The translations under genes were made by a program, and so were the position numbers. Positions 23,069 to 31,166 of a DNA stretch of 64,000 bases are shown piece by piece. The stretch comes from an uncultured Parabacteroides sp. (lineage in GTDB: Bacteria; Bacteroidota; Bacteroidia; Bacteroidales; Tannerellaceae): contig CASFNG010000007.1 of the NCBI GenBank assembly GCA_949296075.1, positions 160,612 through 224,611 of the forward strand, given 5' to 3'. The number at the start of each line of letters is the position of its first letter. Position 1 is the first letter of the stretch. Under the pieces are notes generated by a model. It saw nothing but the letters and a program-made list of their open reading frames with translations. It was not told where the DNA came from and made no database searches.

Positions 23069-24089
23069 CAGGACAGAGATAGCTACATTGGGAGAGTTCG
23101 GCCTTATCCGCCATCTCACCGAGAAAATAGAGCTGAAGAACCGCAGCTCGGTAAAAGGGGTCGGCGACGACGCCGCGGTTCTTGACTACACGGACAAACA
23201 GGTACTGGTGACCACCGACCTGCTGCTTGAGGGCATCCATTTCGATCTGATGTACGTCCCCTTGAAACACCTCGGCTACAAATCAGCGATCGTCAACTTC
23301 TCCGACATTTACGCGATGAATGGCAGGCCGAAACAGATCACGGTCTCATTGGGGATCTCCAAACGCTTCTGTATCGAGGATTTAGAGGAATTCTACGCGG
23401 GGATACAGCTCGCTTGCGATATTTACGGGGTAGATCTCGTGGGTGGTGACACCTCCGCCTCTCGTACAGGGCTGGCCATCAGCATCACTTGCATTGGGGA
23501 AGGTGAGAAAGGGAAGGTCGTTTATCGGAGCGGAGCCAAGGAGACCGACTTGATTTGCGTATCGGGCGACTTGGGCGCCGCGTACATGGGACTGCAACTG
23601 TTAGAACGCGAGAAGAGCGTATTCAAGGGAGAGAAAGATTTCACGCCCGACTTCTCCGGCAAGGAATACCTGCTGGAACGGCAATTGAAGCCGGAGGCGC
23701 GCAAGGATATTGTCGAGGCCTTGGAGCAGGCTGGCATCATCCCCACCGCCATGATGGACGTATCCGATGGCTTATCCTCGGAACTGCTGCATATCTCGAA
23801 AGCGAGCGACGTAGGCTGCCGGATCTATGAGGAGCGGATCCCCATCGATTACCAAACCGCGATGATGGCCGAGCAGTTCAACATGAACTTAGTTACAGCC
23901 GCCTTGAACGGAGGGGAGGATTACGAGCTGCTGTTCACCGTCCCCCTGACGGATCACGACAAGGTGCAGGCCATGAAAGGCATAAAGGTGATCGGGCATA
24001 TCACCAAACCGGAATTAGGGAATTACTTGGTGGGCCGCGACGGTGGCGAGGTCGAGTTGCGGGCACAAGGCTGGAACTCGCTCGCTTAA
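23061..24089 (+). CDS. thiL: Thiamine-monophosphate kinase
   Basis: 342 residues. ThiL makes thiamine diphosphate from thiamine phosphate and ATP in the cytoplasm. The N-terminal GEFGLIRHL, then KGVGDDAAVLDY and TTDLLLEGIHFDLMY, are the Mg-ATP and substrate loops; VGGDTSAS and MDVSDGLSSEL follow, all typical of the PurM/ThiL fold. No TPP riboswitch is seen nearby and the other thi genes are absent, so it depends on the envelope operon's promoter. The 8-nt overlap with lpxK suggests translational coupling. A strong terminator follows. Confidence 0.95.
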   Translation: MSNRTEIATLGEFGLIRHLTEKIELKNRSSVKGVGDDAAVLDYTDKQVLVTTDLLLEGIHFDLMYVPLKHLGYKSAIVNFSDIYAMNGRPKQITVSLGISKRFCIEDLEEFYAGIQLACDIYGVDLVGGDTSASRTGLAISITCIGEGEKGKVVYRSGAKETDLICVSGDLGAAYMGLQLLEREKSVFKGEKDFTPDFSGKEYLLERQLKPEARKDIVEALEQAGIIPTAMMDVSDGLSSELLHISKASDVGCRIYEERIPIDYQTAMMAEQFNMNLVTAALNGGEDYELLFTVPLTDHDKVQAMKGIKVIGHITKPELGNYLVGRDGGEVELRAQGWNSLA

Positions 24090-24119
24090 CGCATCCCCCT
24101 TTCATCATTTTCATAAGAG

Positions 24120-24161
24120 AAGCGATACCATCCCGCGAGAGCGGGATGGTATCGCTTTTTT
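24120..24161 (+). terminator. Terminator of the sppA-lpxK-thiL operon
   Basis: A perfect 17-bp stem (24120-24136 with 24141-24157), GAGA tetraloop and six T residues: the strongest terminator in the window. Confidence 0.97.
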
Positions 24162-24196
24162 CGTGTCCGGGCTCCCGTGATCCATGAGTGACTTTT

Positions 24197-24221
24197 CCGG
24201 AAAACAGCGGCAGTTTTTCCG
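24197..24221. repeat. Intergenic A-tract/GC-core/T-tract motif, copy 4
   Basis: CCGGAAAACAGCGGC followed by AGTTTTTCCG, an imperfect palindrome about 50 bp upstream of the TATCTTTA box (24269-24276) of the GH127 gene. See the copies at 3341, 13486, 13508, 28434 and 61511. Confidence 0.4.
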
Positions 24222-24346
24222 AAGAACTTCCTCAGCGATCTCCTTATCGCTCGCTTGTCTGCAAAAAATAACCTATCTTTACAAAGCTATTTGGCATCTC
24301 GAACCAACGAGATAAGATAAATGTAAACCCAATAACCCATAATCGC

Positions 24347-26200
24347 ATGAAACAACACGTATTACTCCCCTTGGCTTGCCTCGCGCTAGGGGGATGTGGC
24401 CAACAGCCCGTCGAAGAGAACTCCTTCAAGCAGATCGAGCAGGTAGACTTCTCACACATCCACATCCACGACAAATTCTGGTCGCCCCGGTTAGACAGGC
24501 ATACCACGGCGACCCTGCCCGTCTGCATCGATCAGATCGAGAACCAGACAGGACGCATCCGGAATTTCGAGAACGCGGCCAAAGGATCCGGGGAACATTC
24601 CGGGATATTTTTCGACGACTCGGATGTTTACAAGGCGCTCGAAGGCATGGCTTACAGCCTGATAAACCATCCTGACCCTGAATTGGAGAAGAAGGCGGAC
24701 GAGTGGATCGACAAGTTCGCCGCCGCCCAACAGCCCGACGGGTATATCAATACATTCTATACCCTGACCGGATTGGACAAGCGATGGACGAACATGGACA
24801 AGCATGAGATGTATTGCGCCGGGCACATGATCGAAGCGGGCGTGGCGTACTATCAGGCTACCGGCAAACGGAAACTTTTAGACGTGGGTATCCGGATGGC
24901 GGATCACATGATGACCCAATTCGGTCCCGGCAAACGTCACTGGGTACCGGGACACGAGGAGATCGAGCTGGCGTTAGTCAAGCTATATAAGGTCACCCAT
25001 GAGGAGAAATACCTCGATTTCGCGAACTGGCTCTTGGAGGAAAGAGGGCATGGCTACGGTACGAAAGGAGGCGAGGGCGACTGGGATCCGGTCTATTACC
25101 AGGACGACAAACCCGTACGGGAGATGAGCGATATAGCCGGACATGCCGTCCGCTGTATGTATCTGTACTGCGGTATGGCGGACGTGGCGGCCTTGAAACA
25201 GGACTCCGGTTACATCGCCGCTCTCGACCGTCTGTGGGATGATGTCGTACATCGCAATATGTATGTGACAGGTGGCATCGGTTCCTCTCATCATAACGAG
25301 GGATTCACCGAGGATTATGACCTCCCGAACTTGGAAGCCTATTGCGAGACCTGCGCGTCGGTCGGCATGGTGCTTTGGAACCAACGCATGAACCAGCTGA
25401 GCGGCGACTCAAAATACATCGACGTGCTCGAACGCTCGCTCTACAACGGGGCGTTGGCGGGGATCTCCTTGGCGGGCGACCGTTTCTTCTACGTCAACCC
25501 CTTAGAGTCGAAAGGCGATCATCACCGCCAGGCATGGTACGGCTGCGCTTGCTGCCCCAGCCAGATCTCCCGCTTCCTGCCTTCGATAGGCAACTATATC
25601 TATGGCACGTCCGACCAAGCCATCTGGGTGAACCTCTACATAGGCAGTACGGCGGAGATCAATCTCGGTGATTCCCCGATCACGATCAGGCAAGAGACGG
25701 ATTATCCTTGGGACGGGAACGTGAAGCTGACGATCACCTCTCCCACCTCGTTCGGGCAAGAGATCCGGATACGTATCCCGGGATGGTGCGAACAGTACAC
25801 GATAGCCGTCAATGGAGATCCCGTAGAAGCCCCGACAGACAAGGGCTATGCCGTATTAAACCGCGAATGGGCATCGGGAGACGAGATCTCCTTATCGCTG
25901 GATATGCCCGTCAAGGTGGTAGCCGCCGACCCGAAAGTGAAACAGGACCTCGGGAAACGGGCGATCCAGCGAGGGCCGTTGGTCTATTGCGTGGAAGAGG
26001 TAGACAACCCGGTTGGCTTCGACAACATGTCAATCACGCCACAAACCACTTTCAGCACGGCATTCGAGCCGGATCTGCTGGACGGGATCAACGTGATCCG
26101 CACGGAGAGCGGCCGACAAACAGTCACTTGGATCCCCTATTATGCGTGGGATAACCGGGAAGCCGGCAAGATGAAAGTATGGATCGACTATAAGGAATAA
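24347..26200 (+). CDS. GH127 beta-L-arabinofuranosidase-like lipoprotein
   Basis: 617 residues with lipobox (LALGGC, Cys17). The (alpha/alpha)6 barrel of the former DUF1680 family is evident: FWSPRLDRHTTATLPVC, GEHSGIFFDDSDVYKALEG, DKHEMYCAGHMIEAGVAYY and MYVTGGIGSSHHNEGFTEDY. The zinc-thiolate site of HypBA1 (E338, C340, C417, C418) is matched by E334, C336, C402 and C403 in CETC and CACCPS, so the cysteine nucleophile is present. Family members release beta-L-arabinofuranose, or other sugars in GH127/142/146 relatives; the exact substrate is open. Single gene, converging with the MFS gene. Confidence 0.9.
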   Translation: MKQHVLLPLACLALGGCGQQPVEENSFKQIEQVDFSHIHIHDKFWSPRLDRHTTATLPVCIDQIENQTGRIRNFENAAKGSGEHSGIFFDDSDVYKALEGMAYSLINHPDPELEKKADEWIDKFAAAQQPDGYINTFYTLTGLDKRWTNMDKHEMYCAGHMIEAGVAYYQATGKRKLLDVGIRMADHMMTQFGPGKRHWVPGHEEIELALVKLYKVTHEEKYLDFANWLLEERGHGYGTKGGEGDWDPVYYQDDKPVREMSDIAGHAVRCMYLYCGMADVAALKQDSGYIAALDRLWDDVVHRNMYVTGGIGSSHHNEGFTEDYDLPNLEAYCETCASVGMVLWNQRMNQLSGDSKYIDVLERSLYNGALAGISLAGDRFFYVNPLESKGDHHRQAWYGCACCPSQISRFLPSIGNYIYGTSDQAIWVNLYIGSTAEINLGDSPITIRQETDYPWDGNVKLTITSPTSFGQEIRIRIPGWCEQYTIAVNGDPVEAPTDKGYAVLNREWASGDEISLSLDMPVKVVAADPKVKQDLGKRAIQRGPLVYCVEEVDNPVGFDNMSITPQTTFSTAFEPDLLDGINVIRTESGRQTVTWIPYYAWDNREAGKMKVWIDYKE

Positions 26201-26203
26201 AAA

Positions 26204-26253
26204 GATTTCCCCCGGGACTCAAGCGGTTGAACCTTGAGCTTCGGGGGAAGTCT
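26204..26253. terminator. Convergent terminator between GH127 and MFS genes
   Basis: Long imperfect stem: TTTCCCCCG and ACTCAAG arms pair with CTTGAG(CT) and TCGGGGGAA. T-rich sequence follows on the plus strand; it may serve both genes. Confidence 0.7.
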
Positions 26254-26284
26254 CTTCTTTGTCTCACATATATCCGCTATCCGG

Positions 26285-27550
26285 TTACGGTTTCTTTCCA
26301 CTCTCTTTCCCAAAGCGAAGGAAAGGAAGCACGAGAAACAGGGGAATACAGCAAACCATCACCCAAATGAAAAAATAACGGTAGCCGATCAGTTCCTGAA
26401 TCCAACCGGAGATCATCCCCGGAAGCATCATGCCTAACGCCATGAAGCCGGTACTGATCGCGTAATGCGAGGTCTTATATGGCCCATCGGCGAAGAGCAT
26501 CAGGTACATCGTATAGGCGGTAAAGCCGAAACCGTAGCCGAATTGCTCGACCGCCACGCAAGCATTGACTACCAACAGGCTGTCCGGCATGGCATAGGCC
26601 ATATACAAATAGACCAAATTAGGGAGCGAGATCGCCAAGGCCATAGGCCAAAGCCATCGGCGCAGCCCATCCCGGGCGATCATCATCCCACCTAACACGC
26701 CACCCGCCAAAAGGGAAATCACCCCAACCGTACCATAAACGAAGCCAACCTCCCCGGTACTTAGCGACAAGCCGCCGACTTCCCGGCTATCCAACAGGAA
26801 GGGAGAAGCCAATTTCACCAACTGCGATTCCCCCAAACGGTAGGTAAGCATGAACAGCAGGGCGGGCACGATCCCCTTCTTGCGGAAAAAACTCACGAAG
26901 GTATCCCCAAAAGCCTTGAATATGGCTCCCGGAGCGAGAACCGTACGCGACACGTCAACGCTCGGTCGGGGCAAAATATACCGATGCCATAACGACAAGG
27001 CGATGAAGCAGCCCGCCAACACGAAAAACACTATGCTCCAAGCGAACGGGATACGACCGGTAGCGCTCTCCAAGAGCCCCGCCAACATCACCAACAGCCC
27101 TTGCCCCGTAAGCATGGCTACCCGGTAGAACGTGTTACGGATGCCTATAAAAAAGGCCTGTCGCTCCTCCGAAAGCCCCAACATATAAAAGCCATCGGCG
27201 GCAATATCATGTGTGGCCGAGCTGAACGCCATCAGCCAGAAGAACGCGAGCGACAGCCGCAGGAAAAAATCCCCGGGCAGCACGAAGGCGACACCCGCCA
27301 TACCTCCACCGATCAGCAGCTGCATGGCGCAAATCCACCAGCGCTTCGTCCGGATCAGATCCACGAAAGGGCTCCACACCGGCTTGATCACCCAAGGGAA
27401 ATAGAGCCAGCTCGTAAACAGGGCGATGTCGGCGTTCGAGACACCCAACCGTTTGTACATGATAACGGACAGCGTCATGACCACCACGTATGGCAGTCCT
27501 TCAGCGAAATAAAGCGTGGGGATCCACGCCCAGGGATTTCTTTTTTCCAT
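26285..27550 (-). CDS. MFS transporter, AmpG-like
   Basis: 421 residues with 12 predicted membrane segments. The opening (WAWIPTLYFAEGLPYVVVM, then LYFPWVIKPVWSPFVD) matches the AmpG-like branch of the major facilitator superfamily, whose characterised members import muropeptides (GlcNAc-anhydro-MurNAc peptides) in cell-wall recycling. HDIAADGFYMLGL in the third or fourth helix region is another shared block. Substrate here is inferred only from family. It is the last gene of a leftward group, 22 bp after the nitrilase gene. Confidence 0.8.
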   Translation of the reverse strand: MEKRNPWAWIPTLYFAEGLPYVVVMTLSVIMYKRLGVSNADIALFTSWLYFPWVIKPVWSPFVDLIRTKRWWICAMQLLIGGGMAGVAFVLPGDFFLRLSLAFFWLMAFSSATHDIAADGFYMLGLSEERQAFFIGIRNTFYRVAMLTGQGLLVMLAGLLESATGRIPFAWSIVFFVLAGCFIALSLWHRYILPRPSVDVSRTVLAPGAIFKAFGDTFVSFFRKKGIVPALLFMLTYRLGESQLVKLASPFLLDSREVGGLSLSTGEVGFVYGTVGVISLLAGGVLGGMMIARDGLRRWLWPMALAISLPNLVYLYMAYAMPDSLLVVNACVAVEQFGYGFGFTAYTMYLMLFADGPYKTSHYAISTGFMALGMMLPGMISGWIQELIGYRYFFIWVMVCCIPLFLVLPFLRFGKESGKKP

Positions 27551-27572
27551 ATCTACTCAATAAATTGACGGA

Positions 27573-28358
27573 TCAAGGTTCTACAACAAACCGATCCATA
27601 TCCTTCCAAGCGGGGAACTTGGCCCGAAAAGCCTCCAAATCCTTCTTGCTGAGCGTGCAGGTACGGGTGATCTCCTCACGCTTGCCCGCGTCCGCCAGTT
27701 TCTTCCCTTTCGGGTCAAACACCATAGAGTCCCCACGGAACACAAAACCTTTCCCATCCACGCCCACACGATTCACGCCACATACGTAAGCCATGTTCTC
27801 GATGGCGCGCGCTTGCAGCAAGGCCTTCCACACCTTCTTGCGCGCCTCGGGCCAATTCGCTACGTAGACCAGCAGGTCGTACTCGTTGGCCATATTACGG
27901 CTCCACACCGGGAAACGCAGGTCATAGCAAACTTGCAGGCAGATGTTCCAGCCTTTATAGGGAACCACCAAGCGCTTGTCGCCCGGAGAGAAATGCTTAT
28001 CCTCATCCGCCATGCGGAACAGATGGCGCTTGTCGTAATAATGTTCCTCCCCCTCCGGCGTGATGAAGAAACCGCGGTTGAAGAACTTGCCGCCCTCGGT
28101 AGCGATGAAGCTGCCCGCCACCGCCATCTTGTACTTGCTCGCCCACTCTTTCAGCGCCCGTACGGTAGGGCCATCCATCGTGTCGGCCAAGCGCTCCACG
28201 TTCATGGAGAACCCCGTGGTAAACGTCTCGGGCAACACGGCCAGATCAGTTCGCCCGCTCACCCGGCGCAGCAACTCGCCATAATAACATAGATTTTCCT
28301 CTCGATCTTCCCAGATGATATGGGATTGGATCATGCTGACGCGTAAGTCTTCTGTCAT
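27573..28358 (-). CDS. Nitrilase-superfamily amidase (omega-amidase type)
   Basis: 261 residues. The Glu-Lys-Cys triad is complete: E44 (LAVLPETFTTGFSM), K110 (YYDKRHLF) and C144 (NICLQVCYDLRFPVW). The pattern matches YafV/Nit2-type omega-amidases, which hydrolyse alpha-ketoglutaramate or alpha-ketosuccinamate, repairing transaminase by-products in the cytoplasm. Length is as expected. It lies between an acyltransferase and an MFS gene; the 22-bp spacing to the latter suggests co-transcription. Confidence 0.88.
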   Translation of the reverse strand: MTEDLRVSMIQSHIIWEDREENLCYYGELLRRVSGRTDLAVLPETFTTGFSMNVERLADTMDGPTVRALKEWASKYKMAVAGSFIATEGGKFFNRGFFITPEGEEHYYDKRHLFRMADEDKHFSPGDKRLVVPYKGWNICLQVCYDLRFPVWSRNMANEYDLLVYVANWPEARKKVWKALLQARAIENMAYVCGVNRVGVDGKGFVFRGDSMVFDPKGKKLADAGKREEITRTCTLSKKDLEAFRAKFPAWKDMDRFVVEP

Positions 28359-28400
28359 AGGATCAAAGATATTAAGGTTAATAAATACCTGTTTTTTGTT

Positions 28401-28457
28401 GCCCGTGTTTTCCCTATTTCTTGGGAAAGGAATCGGAAAAACACGGGCGCTTTTTTC
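28401..28457. repeat. Hairpin containing the A-tract/GC-core/T-tract motif
   Basis: GCCCGTGTTTTCC (28401) pairs with GGAAAAACACGGGC (28435), and CGGAAAAACACGGGC continues into GCTTTTTTC (28434-28457). It sits between the acyltransferase and nitrilase genes. The T run is on the plus strand, where no gene ends, so a simple terminator does not explain it. Confidence 0.5.
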
Positions 28458-28468
28458 TTAAAGCCCGC

Positions 28469-29017
28469 TCACACCTGCACGAAGTTGGCCGGATGGCAGG
28501 CGGTCACTCCCCGATACATCCGCCGGATGGCGAGGATGTCATTGTCGGCGTCGCCCGTCGGGTAAAACAATCCCATCGAGCCCACCACTTTCTTTCCATA
28601 ATCAAAATAGGCGACCAAGATCGGGACATTCGCTTTCAAGGCCATATAATAGAAGCCTTTCTTCCACTCGCTCGCCCGTTTGCGCGTCCCTTCCGGGGTA
28701 ACGGCAAGCTGGAAACGCTCGTTGGCGGCGAATCGCTCCGCCATCTGGTCCGTCACCGACGTCCGTCTATCCCGGTCCACCTGGACTCCCCCCAGCCAAT
28801 GGAAGAAAAGGTTCAGCGGGAAGAAGAACCATTCTTTCTTTATAAGGAAACTCGCGTTACACCCGATCGAGGTGTAGAAGAGCTTCCCGATGACAAAATC
28901 CCAATTGCTCGTATGCGGAGCCACGCAGATCACGCACTTGGGGCGCTCCACGCCATCCGTCTTCCCCAGCTTCCATCCCATCAGGCGAAGGATCATCTTG
29001 CTAATCGCCTTCCTCAT
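28469..29017 (-). CDS. 1-acyl-glycerol-3-phosphate acyltransferase-like protein
   Basis: 182 residues, short PlsC-like acyltransferase. HTSNWD is the HX4D catalytic motif, and AVTPEGTRKRASEWKKGFYY is the substrate-binding EGTR block; PILVAYFDYGKK resembles motif IV. Such proteins add a fatty acyl chain to lysophospholipids or related membrane lipids at the inner membrane. The short size suggests a stand-alone domain rather than canonical PlsC. It overlaps the small upstream gene by 4 nt (ATGA), so the two are coupled. Confidence 0.82.
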   Translation of the reverse strand: MRKAISKMILRLMGWKLGKTDGVERPKCVICVAPHTSNWDFVIGKLFYTSIGCNASFLIKKEWFFFPLNLFFHWLGGVQVDRDRRTSVTDQMAERFAANERFQLAVTPEGTRKRASEWKKGFYYMALKANVPILVAYFDYGKKVVGSMGLFYPTGDADNDILAIRRMYRGVTACHPANFVQV

Positions 29018-29310
29018 GCCTCCTTCTGCTTGTTCAACGCGGAGATCTCGGCTGAGATCTCGTCCACCTCACGCTCGAAGTCCTCCCGCAATTTCCGGTA
29101 GTAGGCCTTCACGAGCGCCTTGTTATCTTTCCCGTCCGTATGGCTGATCCGGGCGATGAAGTTGTCCTGCATATCCAGTACGCGCGTCATCAAGCCGTCC
29201 GCTTTCTCCTGATCGACCCCGGGAATATACATCTTGTAAACCAATATCTCCGTGAACAAATCACCGGCGACACCCCCGATCACTTTCTTTAAAATCCTTC
29301 TTTTAGCCAT
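29014..29310 (-). CDS. Conserved small helical protein, unknown function
   Basis: 98 residues, no signal peptide. A basic N-terminus (MAKRRILKKVIGGVAGDLF) is followed by predicted helices and a charged C-terminal coiled-coil stretch (YYRKLREDFEREVDEISAEI). I recall similar hypothetical proteins in other Bacteroidales but no function. Its stop overlaps the acyltransferase start by 4 nt, so it may act with that enzyme. A TATATTTG box lies about 25 bp upstream of its start. Confidence 0.75.
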   Translation of the reverse strand: MAKRRILKKVIGGVAGDLFTEILVYKMYIPGVDQEKADGLMTRVLDMQDNFIARISHTDGKDNKALVKAYYRKLREDFEREVDEISAEISALNKQKEA

Positions 29311-29333
29311 ATCTTTATCGATTTAAATATCCA

Positions 29334-29341
29334 CAAATATA
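29334..29341 (-). promoter_or_regulatory. -7 box for the small protein/acyltransferase genes
   Basis: TATATTTG on the minus strand, exact TAnnTTTG match, about 25 bp from the ATG at 29310. Divergent from the glycogen synthase promoter region. Confidence 0.6.
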
Positions 29342-29436
29342 AAAACATTGTCATTAAATTCGGAAAAGTAGAGCAAGAAAACGTAAAAATGAACTATCTT
29401 CGCACCGTGAAACCATTGATTATAAACATCTCAAAT

Positions 29437-31095
29437 ATGGGTGAGACGATAAAGGCGCCAGAATACCTCTTTGAGTGTAGCTGGGAAGTCTGCAACAAGG
29501 TAGGAGGTATCTACACTGTATTATCAACGAAAGCTCATACGCTTCAACAGATTTTTAACGATAAGGTCATTTTCATCGGGCCGGATATATGGGGAGAGGC
29601 TCCCGCCCCCGATTTCAAGGAAGACGCGACCCTGTTCGCCGACTGGAGGCGATATGCCGAGGAGAGCGGACTGCCGCCAGTCAAGGTAGGGCGCTGGGAT
29701 GTCCCGGGGACACCGCCGGTCATCTTGGTTGATTTCAAGCCTCTCTTTGGCGAGCGCGACGCGCTCTACTACACCATGTGGGAACATTTCAAGGTAGACT
29801 CCATCCACGCGTACGGCGATTACGACGAATCCTGTATCTTCGCCTATGCCTCGGGAAAGGTGATCGAGAGTTTCTACCATTTCCATAAGTTAGAGGGAAA
29901 GAAAGTGGCAGCCCTGTTCAATGAATGGATGTTGGGCATGGGCGAGCTCTATATCCGGAAACAGGTACCGGCCATCGCCACGCTCTTCACGACACACGCC
30001 ACCTCGATCGGACGCTCCATCGCCGGCAACAACAAGGCGCTCTACGCCTATATGGAAGGCTACAACGGAGACCAGATGGCAAGGGAGCTGAACATGGAGG
30101 CGAAGCACTCCGTGGAGAAACAGGCGGCGCGCTTCGCGGACTGCTTCACCACCGTGAGCGACATCACGGCGCAGGAGTGCAAGCAGCTCTTGGATAAGGC
30201 TCCCGACATCGTGACCCCGAACGGATTCGAACCTAACTTCGTTCCCGAGGGAGAAAGCTACACGGCGAAACGGGAGGAGGCACGGCGCACGCTGATCAAC
30301 GTGGCGGAGAAACTGACCGGATGCCCGATCGACCCGGATGTCTTGTTAGTCTCCACCAGCGGACGCTACGAGTACCGGAACAAGGGAATCGACGTGTTTA
30401 TCGAGGCCATGAACCGGGTTCGCACGTCAGGGCAGCTGCAAAGAGAAGTGGTGGCCTTCATCATGGTACCGGCTTGGGTACGTGCCCCGCGGGCGGACTT
30501 GAAGGAGGTGGTAGAGCACGACATACGGACAACCGCTCCGCTGCAGGTGCCCTTCACCACGCACTGGCTGAATAATATGCAGGAGGATAAGGTGTTGAGC
30601 TACATCCGGCAGATCGGATTCACGAACGCGGCTTCCGAGAAGCTGAAGATCATCTTCGTCCCCTGCTACTTAGACGGGAAAGACGGGATCTTCGGCAAGC
30701 CTTATTATGATCTGCTGATCGGGATGGACGCGACCGTATATCCCTCCTATTACGAGCCTTGGGGATACACGCCGCTGGAAAGTGTCGCTTTCGGTATACC
30801 TACCATCACGACCAATTTGGCGGGCTTCGGCATGTGGGCGAAGAACACCGTCTCGGGCGATGACATTACCGAGGGAGTGGCGGTCATCAACCGTACGGAC
30901 TTCAACTATTTCGACGTGGCGAACGCTATCATGGAGGCGATCTTGACACTCTCCCATGAGGATCGGGCGGAAATCGGACGGATCAGGCAACGTTGCCTCG
31001 ACCTCGCGAGAAACGCGGAATGGAGCAAATTCATCGCTTATTACCTGAAAGCGTTTGACATCGCCATACGGCACGCCGAGGAAAGAAACCGTTGA
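29437..31095 (+). CDS. Glycogen synthase, GT3 (eukaryote-like) family
   Basis: 552 residues from the ATG at 29437 (MGETIKAPEYLFECSWEVCN). Eukaryote-like GT3 glycogen synthases open this way (FECSWEVCNKVGGIYTVLSTKA), unlike bacterial GlgA; the GT-B fold continues with TTHATSIGRSIAGNN, IVTPNGFEP and the donor-site YPSYYEPWGYTPLESVAFG. It extends alpha-1,4-glucan, probably from UDP-glucose. The in-frame ATG at 29389 is rejected because a TATCTTCG promoter box overlaps it (29394-29401). Directly upstream of glucan phosphorylase, so synthesis and breakdown genes are side by side; no branching enzyme is seen. Confidence 0.9.
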   Translation: MGETIKAPEYLFECSWEVCNKVGGIYTVLSTKAHTLQQIFNDKVIFIGPDIWGEAPAPDFKEDATLFADWRRYAEESGLPPVKVGRWDVPGTPPVILVDFKPLFGERDALYYTMWEHFKVDSIHAYGDYDESCIFAYASGKVIESFYHFHKLEGKKVAALFNEWMLGMGELYIRKQVPAIATLFTTHATSIGRSIAGNNKALYAYMEGYNGDQMARELNMEAKHSVEKQAARFADCFTTVSDITAQECKQLLDKAPDIVTPNGFEPNFVPEGESYTAKREEARRTLINVAEKLTGCPIDPDVLLVSTSGRYEYRNKGIDVFIEAMNRVRTSGQLQREVVAFIMVPAWVRAPRADLKEVVEHDIRTTAPLQVPFTTHWLNNMQEDKVLSYIRQIGFTNAASEKLKIIFVPCYLDGKDGIFGKPYYDLLIGMDATVYPSYYEPWGYTPLESVAFGIPTITTNLAGFGMWAKNTVSGDDITEGVAVINRTDFNYFDVANAIMEAILTLSHEDRAEIGRIRQRCLDLARNAEWSKFIAYYLKAFDIAIRHAEERNR

Positions 31096-31123
31096 ACATC
31101 ATTATAGATTAATAGGATAATCG

Positions 31124-31131
31124 TATATTTG
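31124..31131 (+). promoter_or_regulatory. -7 box for glucan phosphorylase gene
   Basis: TATATTTG, exact TAnnTTTG match, 36 bp upstream of the ATG. It suggests glgP can be transcribed independently of the synthase gene. Confidence 0.6.
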
Positions 31132-31166
31132 TACGATTTTAGCGAAACACTTTAAACCTCAAGATA

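Noticed and set aside
28401-28457. Plus-strand terminator with T run
   Set aside because: No plus-strand gene ends here; recorded instead as a repeat-like hairpin between two leftward genes.
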